Origin: Cupriavidus sp. MP-37 | Lineage (GTDB): Bacteria; Pseudomonadota; Gammaproteobacteria; Burkholderiales; Burkholderiaceae | DNA length: 64,000 nt | Direction of reading: 5' to 3' | NCBI RefSeq assembly: GCF_020618415.1 | Contig: NZ_CP085345.1 | Location: 1,178,001-1,242,000, forward strand | Part shown: positions 33,634 through 44,600 of the stretch, one piece after another | Layout: each line of letters starts with the position of its first letter | Numbering within the stretch: the first letter of the stretch is position 1 | Notes under the pieces: model-generated | The model's database searches: none | Told to the model about the DNA's origin: nothing | The model's input: only the letters and a program-made list of their open reading frames with translations | Program-made: the position numbers and the translations under genes

Positions 33634-34003
33634 GTCTGATCCGATTATCCGTCGAAGTTCGATCTCGACGCAAAGCAATATCGCGAGTGGCCCTAATGAC
33701 GAACGCGCACGGAAGCAGAGCGTACGAGCGGCCGCTCTGACCGTAACGCGTTAGCTGCCGCATTCCCTCACGTCGGGCCGTTGAAAGGGACTGCCTTCGT
33801 TCGAATCGCCGCCGCGAGCTTGCGATTAGCCCTCGGTCAGTCATCTTGTGTCGCGGCTCGTCGGCTTGGCGTGACAGCGCGCGCCATCGGCTTCGAGCAT
33901 CAGGAGGTTGTCACAGAGCTGTACGACTGGATCAACGGTCTTGAGCAAATCGGGCAGATGCGGGACTACACGCGGAAATTCGGGATCTCGCCGAAGCGGG
34001 GTC
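33634..34003. other. Intergenic region between convergent MFS and AraC genes
   Basis: About 370 bases with no gene I can support. A short stem GGATAA/TTATCC (33628-33650) overlaps the MFS stop codon and may be a weak terminator. A 78-codon frame at 33781-34017 has no recognisable domain. Confidence 0.4.
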
Positions 34004-34936
34004 TCACGTCCGTCTGATCGGCTGGCCGCCCGGGTAGGCCTGATGCATGGCGGCATCCGTGTCTTTCGCCGGCGGCAGGCCGAACATTCGCCGGTACTCG
34101 CGCGTAAATTGCTGGACGCTTTCATAGCCCACGGAAAACGCCGCGTTGCTCGCCGAAATGCCTTCGGTCGTCATCAGCCGGCGTGCCTCGATGAGGCGCA
34201 ACTGCTTCTGGAACTGTAGCGGCGACAATGATGTCGCAGCCCGGAAGTGCTGGTAAAACGCAGACGCGCTCATGCCGGCCGTTGCCGCCAGACGTTCCAC
34301 CGGTAGCGGTTGTGCGAACTCGGCCCGCAACAGGGCGACGGCGCGGGCTACACGTTGCGTGTGACTTTGCGGCGGGCCAATCTGACGAATTATCGGGCCA
34401 TGCTTTCCCACCAGCAGCCAGTAATGCATCTCACGCACGAGCTGCGTCTGCAGTACTGGCATTGCCGCCGGCCGTTCAATCAGCCGCATCAGCCGCAGGG
34501 CGGCGTCCGCAACCTCTGCGTCCGATGGCTCAACCTGTACCGGCGACTCCTGGGCGACGGGCCCCAGCTTCATCTCTACCGCCAGTTCTGCAATGGCTGC
34601 CACATCGAGGTCCAGCACGAGGGAGTAGTACGGTGCGTCGGCGCTGGCGCGCGTGATCTGGCTGATCGTCGGCACGTCCGACGTGATTAGCAGCGAATCG
34701 CCAGCGCTGAAGCCGAACGTCTGCTGCCCCATCACCACCCGCTTGCAGCCTTGCAGCACAAGGCACGCGAGGGGGCGGGAGATCGCGTAATCGATGCCGC
34801 TGGGCGCTGTCGCCCGGATAGCAGTCAGGCCCGGAATGGGGGTTCGGGCCACGCCGTTCGGGCCGGCATACGCCTCGGCATAGCGGCGCACCGCGTCGAG
34901 CAAGAGATCACTCATTTGGGGAACGTTGTCATCCAT
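34004..34936 (-). CDS. AraC-family transcriptional regulator
   Basis: 310 residues from ATG 34936. The N-terminal domain is AraC_N (YqhC-like; ISRPLACLVLQGCKRVVMG, FSAGDSLLITSDVPT) and the C-terminus has two helix-turn-helices (VERLAATAGMSASAFYQHFRAATSLSPLQFQKQLRL, then AAFSVGYESVQQFTREYRRMFG). Divergent from a short-chain dehydrogenase about 145 bases away, a frequent pairing in which the regulator senses reactive aldehydes or related stress. Confidence 0.9.
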   Translation of the reverse strand: MDDNVPQMSDLLLDAVRRYAEAYAGPNGVARTPIPGLTAIRATAPSGIDYAISRPLACLVLQGCKRVVMGQQTFGFSAGDSLLITSDVPTISQITRASADAPYYSLVLDLDVAAIAELAVEMKLGPVAQESPVQVEPSDAEVADAALRLMRLIERPAAMPVLQTQLVREMHYWLLVGKHGPIIRQIGPPQSHTQRVARAVALLRAEFAQPLPVERLAATAGMSASAFYQHFRAATSLSPLQFQKQLRLIEARRLMTTEGISASNAAFSVGYESVQQFTREYRRMFGLPPAKDTDAAMHQAYPGGQPIRRT

Positions 34937-35081
34937 CAGCCGCCATCGTAGCCGGTCCGGACAACTAGAAACATCAGGTTTGGAGAAACAGGCCAATAAC
35001 CGAGAGATTCAGGCAAAGGAATCTGGCACGCCGGATACCAGAATGGACACCGGATTCCACCACACGCCAAGGACTCTCCTC

Positions 35082-35837
35082 ATGACCACGATTTCTCTCG
35101 TTACCGGTTCCAGCCGCGGCCTGGGCCGCAATACCGCCGTGTCGATCGCCCGCAAGGGTGGCGACGTCATTCTGACTTACCAGAACCGCGAAGCCGACGC
35201 AAATGCGGTCGCGGCCGAGATCGAGGCGCTTGGCCGCAAGGCGGTCGCCCTGCAACTCGACGCCGGCGATATCTCCGCCTTTCCGGCCTTCGCGGAGCGG
35301 CTGAAGGCCGCACTGCAGCGCACCTGGCAGCGCGACAGCTTTGACCATCTCGTCAACAACGCGGGCCACGGGGAAGTTGCGCCGATCGCCGAGATGGGTG
35401 AGGCGGCGTTCGACAAGCTGGTCGATGTGCATTTCAAAGGCGTGTTCTTTCTCACCCAGAAGCTGCTGCCGCTACTGGCGGACGGCGGACGCATCGTCAA
35501 TCTTTCGACGGGACTGACGCGCGTGTCCGCCGAGGGCTGGGCAGCCTACGCAGCCGTCAAGGGCGCAGTGGAGGTGCTTACCGTCTACATGGCGAAGGAA
35601 CTGGGTCCGCGCAGGATCACGGTCAATGCGGTGGCGCCCGGTGCGATCGAGACAGACTTCTTCGGCGGGGCGGTGCGCGACACGCCAGCGTTCAACGAAT
35701 TTTTCGCCGGCATGACAGCGCTGGGCCGTGTTGGTGTGGCCGACGACGTGGGCCCGATGATCGCCAGCCTGCTGTCGGGGGATAACCGCTGGGTTAATGC
35801 CCAGCGGATCGAAGTGTCTGGCGGACAAGGCATTTGA
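35082..35837 (+). CDS. Short-chain dehydrogenase/reductase
   Basis: 251 residues with NAD(P) motif TGSSRGLG near the start, NNAG in the middle, the catalytic serine in VNLSTG and Y-x-x-x-K in YAAVKG, and a C-terminal SGGQGI. All catalytic residues are present. Preceded by an AAGGA ribosome site. Probably controlled by the divergent AraC regulator. The alcohol or carbonyl substrate cannot be told. Confidence 0.92.
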   Translation: MTTISLVTGSSRGLGRNTAVSIARKGGDVILTYQNREADANAVAAEIEALGRKAVALQLDAGDISAFPAFAERLKAALQRTWQRDSFDHLVNNAGHGEVAPIAEMGEAAFDKLVDVHFKGVFFLTQKLLPLLADGGRIVNLSTGLTRVSAEGWAAYAAVKGAVEVLTVYMAKELGPRRITVNAVAPGAIETDFFGGAVRDTPAFNEFFAGMTALGRVGVADDVGPMIASLLSGDNRWVNAQRIEVSGGQGI

Positions 35838-35939
35838 GGGCGTGGTTCGATCTGGACCCCAATGCCCCGACATAGAACGCGGGCGAACGCAGCCTGCTCG
35901 GCGTCGATGCCGTAGGTGACCAGGCGCGGGCGACCGCCA

Positions 35940-36318
35940 GGAACGAGGGACTCCAGGCTCTGGAATCATGCACGGGCGCTCGTGATGAAGGCCGGCCGGC
36001 TGCGCGCACTGGCCGTGACCAGCGCCACGCGCTCGCCGGCGCTGCCCGACGTGCTGACCATGGCCGAGGCTGGCATTGCCGGCTGTGAGGCCGATGTCTG
36101 GTTCGGCGTGGTGGGTCCGCGCGGATTGCCGTCCGGTATCCAGCCGCTTGTCGCAGGAGATCACGCGTATCGCGCAGGACAAGGCGATGCGGGACAAGCT
36201 GGTGCAGGCCGGGGCCGCGCCGCTGACCGCGACGCCGGAGCGGTTCTCGGTGCTGCTCCGCCGCGATACCGACAAGTGGGCGAAGCTGGTGCGGGAGTCG
36301 GGGGCGAGTATTGACTGA
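35940..36318 (+). pseudogene. Broken Bug-family (TctC) receptor gene, C-terminal part
   Basis: Frame one reads MKAGRLRALAVTSATRSPALPDV and MAEAGIAGCEADVWFGVVGPRGLPSG, the standard Bug C-terminal half. At about 36140 the match jumps by one frame to RLSQEITRIAQDKAMRDKLVQ and continues to VRESGASID and a stop. The N-terminal half is absent. So the gene is both truncated and frameshifted. Nothing else recognisable fills 35838-35939 or 36319-36435. Confidence 0.8.
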
Positions 36319-36435
36319 GGGTGTCTCGGGCGCGCTGTGGCGGCGCTGGGCGGCAGTCCAACGTGCCGCGAGTACGCGATCCGCGCCCGCCGTCCCTGCT
36401 GACCTTCTGCGCTGTCACACCCCTTCCTGCGGGAG

Positions 36436-38211
36436 TCAGTACTGATACACCACCTGCAACCCAGCCGTCACCGCGGCCGTATGGAACGCCGCGGGCTTAT
36501 AGACCGGCATGCCGACAAACACGTCATACGAGAATGAACCTGCGCTAGAGCCCAGTCCTCCGTGGAGTCCGATCACCGCCCCGGCCAGTTGAGTGCCGGC
36601 CAGCGCAGTGGTGATCGGTCCGTACACTCTTCCGTAATCGAGTCCGGCATACAGCGCCTGTCCGCTGCCGCCCAGGGGCGCCTGTAGCTCATTGCGCCAA
36701 TAGAAGCCGCGCTCGCCAGCCAGCAGGTTCTCCCCATCGAAGCCACGCACCGTGTAGCGGCTGCCGATGGTAAGCGCATCAATGTAATAGAGCCGGTCGT
36801 TGGTGAACTGGCCGTGGAAAGTGGTGACATACCGCAGCGGCAGCTCGCCCAGCTTGAACGGCACCGACAGGTTGGCATCCGCCACCAGCATCCGATAGCG
36901 CCAGGTGGGGCCGCCACTGTCGGCCAGCACATCGTCCTGCGCGCCGAATCCGCCGATGCCCTGGCGATACGCTAGCGTGCCGTCGAACTGCGCCGCGCCG
37001 AAGTAGTGGCGATCCGTGATGCCCGCCTCGAGCACCGTATTATTGCGGCGCTGCTGCGCGATCTCGGTGTCCTCGATGAAGCTCTTGCCAAAGCGCCGGG
37101 TCAGCCGGAACTGCATGCCGAACACATCGTTCTGGCTGCGGCTGAGAACGCGGTGCAGCTTCAAGTCCGCAGTCTCCGACTTGCCGCTGGAGATGAAGGT
37201 CTGGTTGACGCCTGCAATCTGCTGGAAATAGTTGTTCGAATAGGCCGATAGTGTCGCTGTCCAGTAACCCCAAGGCACCGAGAAATAGCCATTCCAGCCA
37301 CGCGTGCCGTGTTCCTTGTTGGCAAAGCCCAGATCCTGGTTGTAGCCGACGTTGAACAGGTCGTTCAGGCCAAGCGGATTGTCCAGACTCACGCTCAGGT
37401 TGCCCTGCCACTTGCCGGTCGAGCGCGTGCCGGAATTGTCCACCGAGGCCACCACCGTCCAGGGCTTGCCGCGCTTGACGTCGATCACCACGTCGCTCAC
37501 GCCCGGCGCCTTGGTCGGCACGATCTGCATATCCACGTCCTGGCTCGGCACCCGCTTCATCTGCTCCAGGCCTTGCTCAAGGTCACGCAGGTTCAGCAAG
37601 TCGCCTGGGCGGGCGGGGAACGCCGATTTCCAGGTGCCCCACAGGTCGGGCTGGGCGAAGCGCAGTTCGCCGATGACGCCGGGGATCAGCGCCAGCTCCA
37701 GTGTGCCGGCGCTCAAGTCCTGCTCCGGCACAAGCACGCGGGTGGTGACGTAGCCCTTGTTCAGGATGGTTTGAGTAACGCCCTTGACCAGGAGGTCGAG
37801 GCCTTGTTTGCCGATGCAGGTGCCTTGGTAGTGGTCTAGCCAGGTGCGCGCGAAGGCGAAGGGGTCTTGTGGGAGAACTGAAGCACCCTTGGCCTGCACG
37901 TCGGCTGAAAGGTCGGGCGGGACATCCAGCGAAAAGCGGTCGATACGGAAACAAGGAGTCTCGGTGGGCAGTGGCGGGAAGTCGACTGGCACTACCTCTG
38001 CAGCGCGCACGGCAGGAGCTTGCACGGATTGGGCTCGCTCGCGGGCTTCTTGTTGCTGGCGGGTGCGCTGGTCTTGTTCGGCGCCAGTCAAAGCAACGGA
38101 TTGCGCTGTGCCCGGTGGCAAGGATTGTCCGTGAATGGCGGGACTGAGGAGCATCATGGAACCAGCGAGTGCCGGGATCGATGCTAGACGCCGATTTTTC
38201 TTGCGCTTCAC
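36436..38211 (-). CDS. cdiB: Two-partner secretion outer-membrane transporter (TpsB/CdiB, ShlB/FhaC family)
   Basis: 591 residues. Signal peptide (ends near IHGQ), a Gln/Arg-rich linker, POTRA domains (about 80-240: CFRIDRFSLDVP, LNKGYVTTRVLVPEQDLSAGTLELALIPG) and a 16-strand barrel ending AGLQVVYQY. The conserved loop motif VRGFDGE is present. It exports CdiA across the outer membrane. It lies downstream of cdiA and cdiI on the same strand, the Burkholderia order A-I-B. A 248-base gap separates it from cdiI. Confidence 0.93.
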   Translation of the reverse strand: MKRKKNRRLASIPALAGSMMLLSPAIHGQSLPPGTAQSVALTGAEQDQRTRQQQEARERAQSVQAPAVRAAEVVPVDFPPLPTETPCFRIDRFSLDVPPDLSADVQAKGASVLPQDPFAFARTWLDHYQGTCIGKQGLDLLVKGVTQTILNKGYVTTRVLVPEQDLSAGTLELALIPGVIGELRFAQPDLWGTWKSAFPARPGDLLNLRDLEQGLEQMKRVPSQDVDMQIVPTKAPGVSDVVIDVKRGKPWTVVASVDNSGTRSTGKWQGNLSVSLDNPLGLNDLFNVGYNQDLGFANKEHGTRGWNGYFSVPWGYWTATLSAYSNNYFQQIAGVNQTFISSGKSETADLKLHRVLSRSQNDVFGMQFRLTRRFGKSFIEDTEIAQQRRNNTVLEAGITDRHYFGAAQFDGTLAYRQGIGGFGAQDDVLADSGGPTWRYRMLVADANLSVPFKLGELPLRYVTTFHGQFTNDRLYYIDALTIGSRYTVRGFDGENLLAGERGFYWRNELQAPLGGSGQALYAGLDYGRVYGPITTALAGTQLAGAVIGLHGGLGSSAGSFSYDVFVGMPVYKPAAFHTAAVTAGLQVVYQY

Positions 38212-38459
38212 TTCGAATTCAACCAGGTTTATTCGCCTTAAGGATGCAAACTATCTCCGCATCCCAAGATGGCTCAATGGGTAGCACAAAAGGTGACCGC
38301 GCTTAATCTCTGAAATTTTACCATATTTGGCATATTTACTCACCAATGGCCATCCTTCCCATACTAAGAGCCGTGCAGGGGCCCGTCTGTTCTATGAATG
38401 ATCCCATGCTCCGGGGGAAGTGCGGGAGTTATATTCCACCATTCTTCTCCTATAACAAC
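38212..38459. other. AT-rich gap between cdiI and cdiB
   Basis: About 248 bases, clearly AT-richer than cdiB and most of cdiA. No gene is seen. In Burkholderia loci a small lipoprotein gene may sit here; none is evident. It may hold a promoter for cdiB. Confidence 0.4.
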
Positions 38460-38675
38460 TCAATCCCGACTCCAGACCGGATTAACTTGATCTGGTAATA
38501 GCGCAACGACAGCAATAGTCCGCCCACTTTCGTCGCAGAACTCTATCTCATAGGCAAGACAAGGTTCCTCATGAATATCGATCACCGTCCCTTTCATACC
38601 AGTTCGAATTCCTTCGTCCGGCATATCAGAAAGCGCCACAACTACATCAAGGAGTTTTACACGATTCATGTCCAT
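38460..38675 (-). CDS. cdiI: DUF4926 family protein, probable CdiI immunity protein
   Basis: 71 residues: MDMNRVKLLDVVVALSDMPDEGI, GMKGTVIDIHEEPCLAYEIEFCDESGR, a compact SH3-like DUF4926 domain. The ATG at 38675 overlaps the cdiA stop codon. DUF4926 proteins are seen beside DUF6883-type toxins, which matches the toxin tip of the upstream gene. It should protect the producing cell. Base composition is AT-rich like the toxin tip, as for exchangeable toxin/immunity cassettes. Confidence 0.82.
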   Translation of the reverse strand: MDMNRVKLLDVVVALSDMPDEGIRTGMKGTVIDIHEEPCLAYEIEFCDESGRTIAVVALLPDQVNPVWSRD

Positions 38676-41600
38676 CACTTCACATATATAGTAGTTAAAC
38701 GTGGAACAGACGATCCCGGATCATAAATCCATCCGGTACGGACCGGAACAGTATTCCCATTAGGCCCTTTAACTGGAATATCAACTGTGAATCGCTGTCC
38801 GAATTGATCCGATTTGCCGACTGCTGCGGGATATTTTTCAACCCCTTCCTTAATCTGAATAAGTAAATCATTTGCGTTCGACTGGTTAAATCCCAAAGCT
38901 GAATCGAAGACGATCGCTTTATTTCCTCCAATTGGATGACTGGGATCAAGTGCGTAGTTGATTATCTTCCGCGGATCGACAATGGCCCGCCCTGCATTCT
39001 CTAGTATGGTGCTTGTATTGCCCCTTGCGGTAGTTCCGACCGTTTTTCCCACCGCCCCTTCAATTGCCAGCCCGGGCGTCACCGAATTCGTCAGAATCGC
39101 CGCAGCCGTCTCCGCAGAAATAATGCCTGCATTCACCGCCGCCGTCGGATTCGCCAACGCCACGCTCAGCAGCTCGGGCGCCAATCCGGCCAACGCCACG
39201 CCCGCTGCAGCCGCTGCCGGCGCCCCCAGCAGTAGTGCAGCAACAGTCGCATTCTCCCCAGCCGCCGAGTTCAGCGCGCCCTGCACTCGCATCAAGTCAC
39301 TAACCTGCTTATCAGAGCATGGTTGAGACCCATTGCAATACTTCCCGACAAGGTCAACCTTTTGGCCTGCCGGCTTAGGCAATGCCAACTGGTTGTTCTC
39401 CACCTCAGACGTCGCCGCATTCATCGCCGTGGCAGCGTTCACGCCTGCCATCCCGGCAACACCTGCCACCAGACTCTGCACCAGGTTCTCACGCGCCTGC
39501 TTCTGCTGTGCCGTCATACCGTCAGTCGGACCCAGCAGGCTGCCCAGCACCGAACTGGCCGACGCACCCATGGCACCCGCTCCGCACGCCTGATTTGCGG
39601 CTGCCGCGCCGGCACAACCGACAATGGCATGCAGCGCCGCCCGGGCCGCTTCGGCCTCCGGCGTACCTTTCCCGAACGAATCCGCCAGCGCCTTGACCTG
39701 ACTGGCCCCCAGCCCTTGCAGGTACCCCACCGCCGCGCCCTGCATGAACTGCGCGGTGCTGCCCGTCACGTTGCCGCCAGCAGCGGCCGTCAACGCGGTC
39801 ATGATCTGCCGGTATTGGCCGCCCTGCCCCCACTTAGCCAGGTCGTCGGCCTGCTGCTGCAGCGCAGCGCGTTGCTCAGGCGTCGCGTTCGGATCGCGCG
39901 CGGCGGCATCGGCCGCGTTCTTGGCGGCTTCCGCTTCGCGGGCCCGGTTGTTCAGGAAGATCCCCGACTCGCGCTGCAGCGCCCCGACGATCTCGAAACC
40001 CGCCTTGATCTCTTTCTCGTTGAAGATCGGCGCCAGCGTGTTGGCGGTGTCGGCGGTGTCGCGATTCAGGCTGGCGATGGTCTCGGCGCCATCCTTGCCG
40101 GTCAGTGCCTTCTGCTTGTCGTTATTGCGGATCGTGATCGTGCCGGCGCTGATGCCGCTGGCTGTCGTGCTGCTGGCGCCGCCCGAAGCCGACATCACCA
40201 TTGGGGGCGCAAACGATGCGCCCTGGCCATTGCCGCCTGTGGTGGGCAGTTCAGTGCCCGGCACCGAATTGGCCGTGGCGGCCTCGCCGCTCTGGGTCAC
40301 CCCTACGCCAGATTTGTTGCCGCTGCCGCCCGTGGAATAGCCGCCGCCGATGCCAATGCTGCTTGCGCTGTATTGGGCGTGGTTGCGGATGTCGCTTTCG
40401 GTGAGCGTATCGGTTGACAGACGGTTCTTGTCTGCGGTGCCACCGCCGATCACGCCGCCCTTGAGGTCCGTATTGCCGGCCACGTCGATCTGGTAGCCGC
40501 CGCTGCCGGCGCGAATGCCAGACTGTTCTCCCACGCTGGCGTAGTCGCTGTCGATCTTCTGCTGGCTGACGTTCGCGCTGCCCGAGAAGCCGCCGAATCC
40601 GACGGTTGCGCTGCCGCTGACTGACTGGTCCTTGCTGTGGTAGCCGCTGGTGTCCTGCAGGCTTTCGATGTTGAGGTTGCCACCCACACCCGCTATCACT
40701 TGCTTGCCGGTGGCAACGGCACCATTCAGGTTGGTATCGTCGCCAGATTTGATCTCCAGCACGTTGCCGGCATTCACATGGCTGTTGCTCCACGTGACGT
40801 CGTTCCCATCCGCACTGCCACGTCCACCCGCCGCATTCGCCGTGACGCCGAAAGCCGCGCCCTGGGAAGTGAGGCTGATGCCGACACCGCCGCCGCCCGA
40901 TGCGCTCTTGTTGCTGCTTTGCTGGTTCGCCGTGTTGGCGGCCGTCTGCAGGTTGACCTGGTTGTCGGCCTTCATCAGCACGTTGTTGCCGGCCTGGATG
41001 TCGCTGCCGACCAGGTTCAGATTGCTGTCCTTGCCAGCCCCTTCCGCCCGGATGCGCACGTTGCCGCCAGCGCTGATGTTGCTGCCGACGGCCGTCGAAC
41101 TGTTGTGGGTCTGCTTGCTGTCGCTGCTGGCGCCGCCCACCGTGATGCTGATGTTCATCCCGCCTGCCGATTTCGGGTCGGCTTTCACCGCATCGGCTGC
41201 GTTCCTGGCGGCCAGGCCTGCCGCGCCGGCCGCCATGGCCTTCATGCGCGGATCGTCAGTATGGCTCTGGGCACTTGCCATCTGGCTTGCGGTCTGGGCT
41301 GCCGCCAGTACCGGATTGGTCACGGCGATGGTCAGCCCGCTCTGGCGGAAGTGCGTCTCCTGCTCAGAGTGCGACGACTCCAGTGCAGCGTTGATGTCGA
41401 CCTGCTTCGCACGGATGTCGACGTCGCCCTGCAGGGCAGTTACCGCGCTGCCGGTCTGGGAATAGCGCTCGCCCGCACTCAGGTTGACGTTGCCGGTGAC
41501 GCTGCCGACGGTCGAACCGCTCTGGCTGACCGTCTGGACTGTCTGGCTCTGGTTGGTCTGTTGCTTGCCGATGGTGACCGACATGCCGCCGCCTGAGAAC

Positions 41601-44600
41601 ATCCCCGACTTGCGGGTCTGCTGCGCGGCGCTGCTCGACGCCGTGCTTTGCGCCGCATCGATCGCAAGATCGCGCTCGGCACGCAAGGTGACATCCTTGG
41701 TCGCCACCACGTTAGAGCCGGACACAATCAGGTCACGGCCGGCCTGGCCAGCAATAACGTTGGCCGACACCGTGGTGCCAACCGCAACCTCCTGCCGCTG
41801 GCTGCTCTCTCGTGTCGTCTGCTCCTTCGACAGGAATCCAGACTTCTTCTGCTCCGACCAGTTCTGCGCGTCATGCATCTCACTGACCGTGCCGACCCTC
41901 ACATCAACAGCTGCAATCAACGATGCGGTACCGCCACCGTTGCCATCCTTGCCGGTGCTCACCGAGGAACCCAGCACCGCCAGGTTGCCGGCCCCTGCAT
42001 TCGGCGCCGCATCCGGCGACACATCCAGACCTTTGTCCTGCAGCACTGCGGTTACCAGTGGCGCCTGGCCGGCCGCCAGCGTGGCGTTGTTGCCGCCGTG
42101 GATCTGGCTGCCGCGAGCGGTTTCGTCGTAGGACGACTGCGTGTATTGCGCACCCTTGCCGCCCAGCGAGCCTTCGCTGTGCGTATGCGTGTCGATCGCG
42201 GCCGTGACGGTGGTGTCGCGGCCAGCGACCAGCGAGGCATTGTTGCCGGCCTGCAGGCTTGACCCGGTGAGGGTAGCATCGCGTCCCGCCACCGCGACAA
42301 CGTTCTTGCCCGCCTGGACCGTGCCGCCCACGTGCGTGGTGGTCTGGTCGTGGCTGTAGCTCTGCCCGCCACGTGATACCGCATCCTGCGTGGTCCCCAG
42401 CGCCACCGTGCCCAGGTTCAAGTCACGCCCGGCGGCCAGCAGCGCGCTCTCGCCGGCGTCGATCGCACCGCCGCGCTGGTTGATGTCCCGGCCGGCCAGC
42501 ACGGCGGTGGTGCCCGTCGCGGAAATGCCCGCCACCGCCCCGATGCCGGTTGAGCCAGCGCTATAGTCATTGGACAGTGTCCTGACTTCCGTGATGGTCT
42601 GGGTCTCGTTGACCACGTCCCGTCCGGCCGCCACCAGCACATCCTTGCCGGCAATGCCTCCGCCCAGGTTGCGCACATCCTGGGCAGCCTGCACCACGGT
42701 CGAACCGTCGCCCAGGCTGCCGATGGCGCCGCGGTTGACGATATCGTGGCCGAGCACCTGCGTTGCCACATCGCCCACGATACGGCCGCTGTTCTGGACG
42801 GTGCCGGTGGCGTTGACGGCGACGGTGTTGCCCAGCACCAGCGCGCTGGATGCGTTAAGGTTCACCGTGTTGGCGTGCGCCAGGTAGAGCTTGGGCACCA
42901 GCACGGACTGGCGGCTGCCATCCGCCAGCGTGACGTCTTGCGCGACCAGCCAGACCATGTCGGTGGTGAGCTGTGCCATCTGCTGCTCGGACAAGCCGAT
43001 ACCCGGGGTGAGGCTGAAGCTTTTGGCGTAGGCGGCGCCATTGGTCATCAGCGCCTTGTATTCCTCCAACTGGTCGGTGTAGCCGGCCAGGAAGGTGCGT
43101 CCGGTCAACGCGGTGATCTGGTCGCGGATCAGCTTCGCTTCATAGAAGCCGTCGCCCAGGCGTTTCTGGATCGTCTGCGGATCCAGTCCCAGTTCGCCCA
43201 GCATGTAGTCGCTGGAGATGAACGACTTGTATTGCGTGAAGCGCGCGTCGGTGGCGATCAGGTAAGCAGCGTCCGGTGCCGTGCGATAGGTGAAAAGACC
43301 GTTGGTCGGCAGTGTCAGGCTGGGGATGCCGCCCTGCGCGGCATCCAGCGTCTGCGGCCGGCTGGTCTGCCCGCTGGCGCTGCCGACTGCGGTGCCTGCG
43401 TCGCCGCCACCGCTTATCCCGCCGCCGGTCACGGTCTGGCCTACGCGGTTGACCGTGGTGACCGAGACGTCCTGCGCCGTGGTCTGCACCGTCTGGTTGG
43501 ACGACGCAATGGCGGGCAGCGCCTGCACGGTGGTCGGGTTCTGCGGCGTGGTGGGATAGGGCACTACTTGGGTGTCGCTGTTGCCGCCCGTCTTCTGGTG
43601 CCAGTAGAAGGTCGACGTCTCCGTCGTACTGACCGACTGCTGCAGCACGGTACCGGTATCCTGCACCGTGCCCCCCGTTGCGCGGCGCACCAGGTCGCCG
43701 CCGGCGGCCATGATGGACGACTGGTTGAGGATGTTGCCGCCGTCGCTGTTGATGCGGATGGTGCCCTGGGCCTGGATCCTGGCCGGATCGCTGGCGCTCA
43801 CCAGCCGATCCGTCGCGGTGGTGGTGGCCACCGTGCGGGAGATCTCGCTGTAGTCGTGGCTGTCTTTCCCCAAGTCGTAGCGGGTGCGCACCTGGTCCGG
43901 GCGGATCTGCGTGGCAGGATCCCAGTCCGGCCAGAAGGTGATCTTGTACGTGGTGCCCGTGTCCTCGATCGCCTGGTAATACTGAACCGGGTTGGTGCCA
44001 ATCTGCCGTGTCAGCGTCGGCGGCGGGGTGCTGCAGTCGTTGTCGTTGCAGACTGGCTGCGCGCCGCTGGCATATTCCTCTATCAGCGGCTTGCTCAGTG
44101 ACAGGGTCTTTGCAGCGGTGTCCAGGTTTACGACATCCGCCTTTGGCACCTCTACCGTCACCGGCGCGGCGAGCGCATACATCATGCCCGCGCTGACGGG
44201 CGCCTGTTCTCCTTGCCAACGCCAAGCGGGAAATGTGATGCTGGAATGCCAGTTGGTATTGCTCAGGCCTGCGGTCCAGGCTGCCAGCGTTTGCCGGGCC
44301 GTCTCCACTGGCGTGCCTGGCTCGGTGGCGATACTGGTGCGCGTATTGTTGACAGCGTGGGCAGCGATGCCAATATCGCCGTCCGCCTCGATCGTGGCAG
44401 ATCGGTTGGTCAGCACATCGAGCTGATTGACCAGCATGCCGCCGGCATCTCGGGTGCCATCACGCGCGATTTCCATGTTGCCGGCACTGTAAAGGGTCGC
44501 CCCCTCGACATTCGCGACCGAGTCCGAGGCGTAGATCTTCAAATCCTGCGCGGCGGCAATGAGGGCAGCGTTGCCACTGTTGCTGGCACCAGTACCTTGC

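Noticed and set aside
33781..34017. A 78-codon frame after the MFS gene
   Set aside because: No ribosome site, no domain and composition like non-coding sequence.
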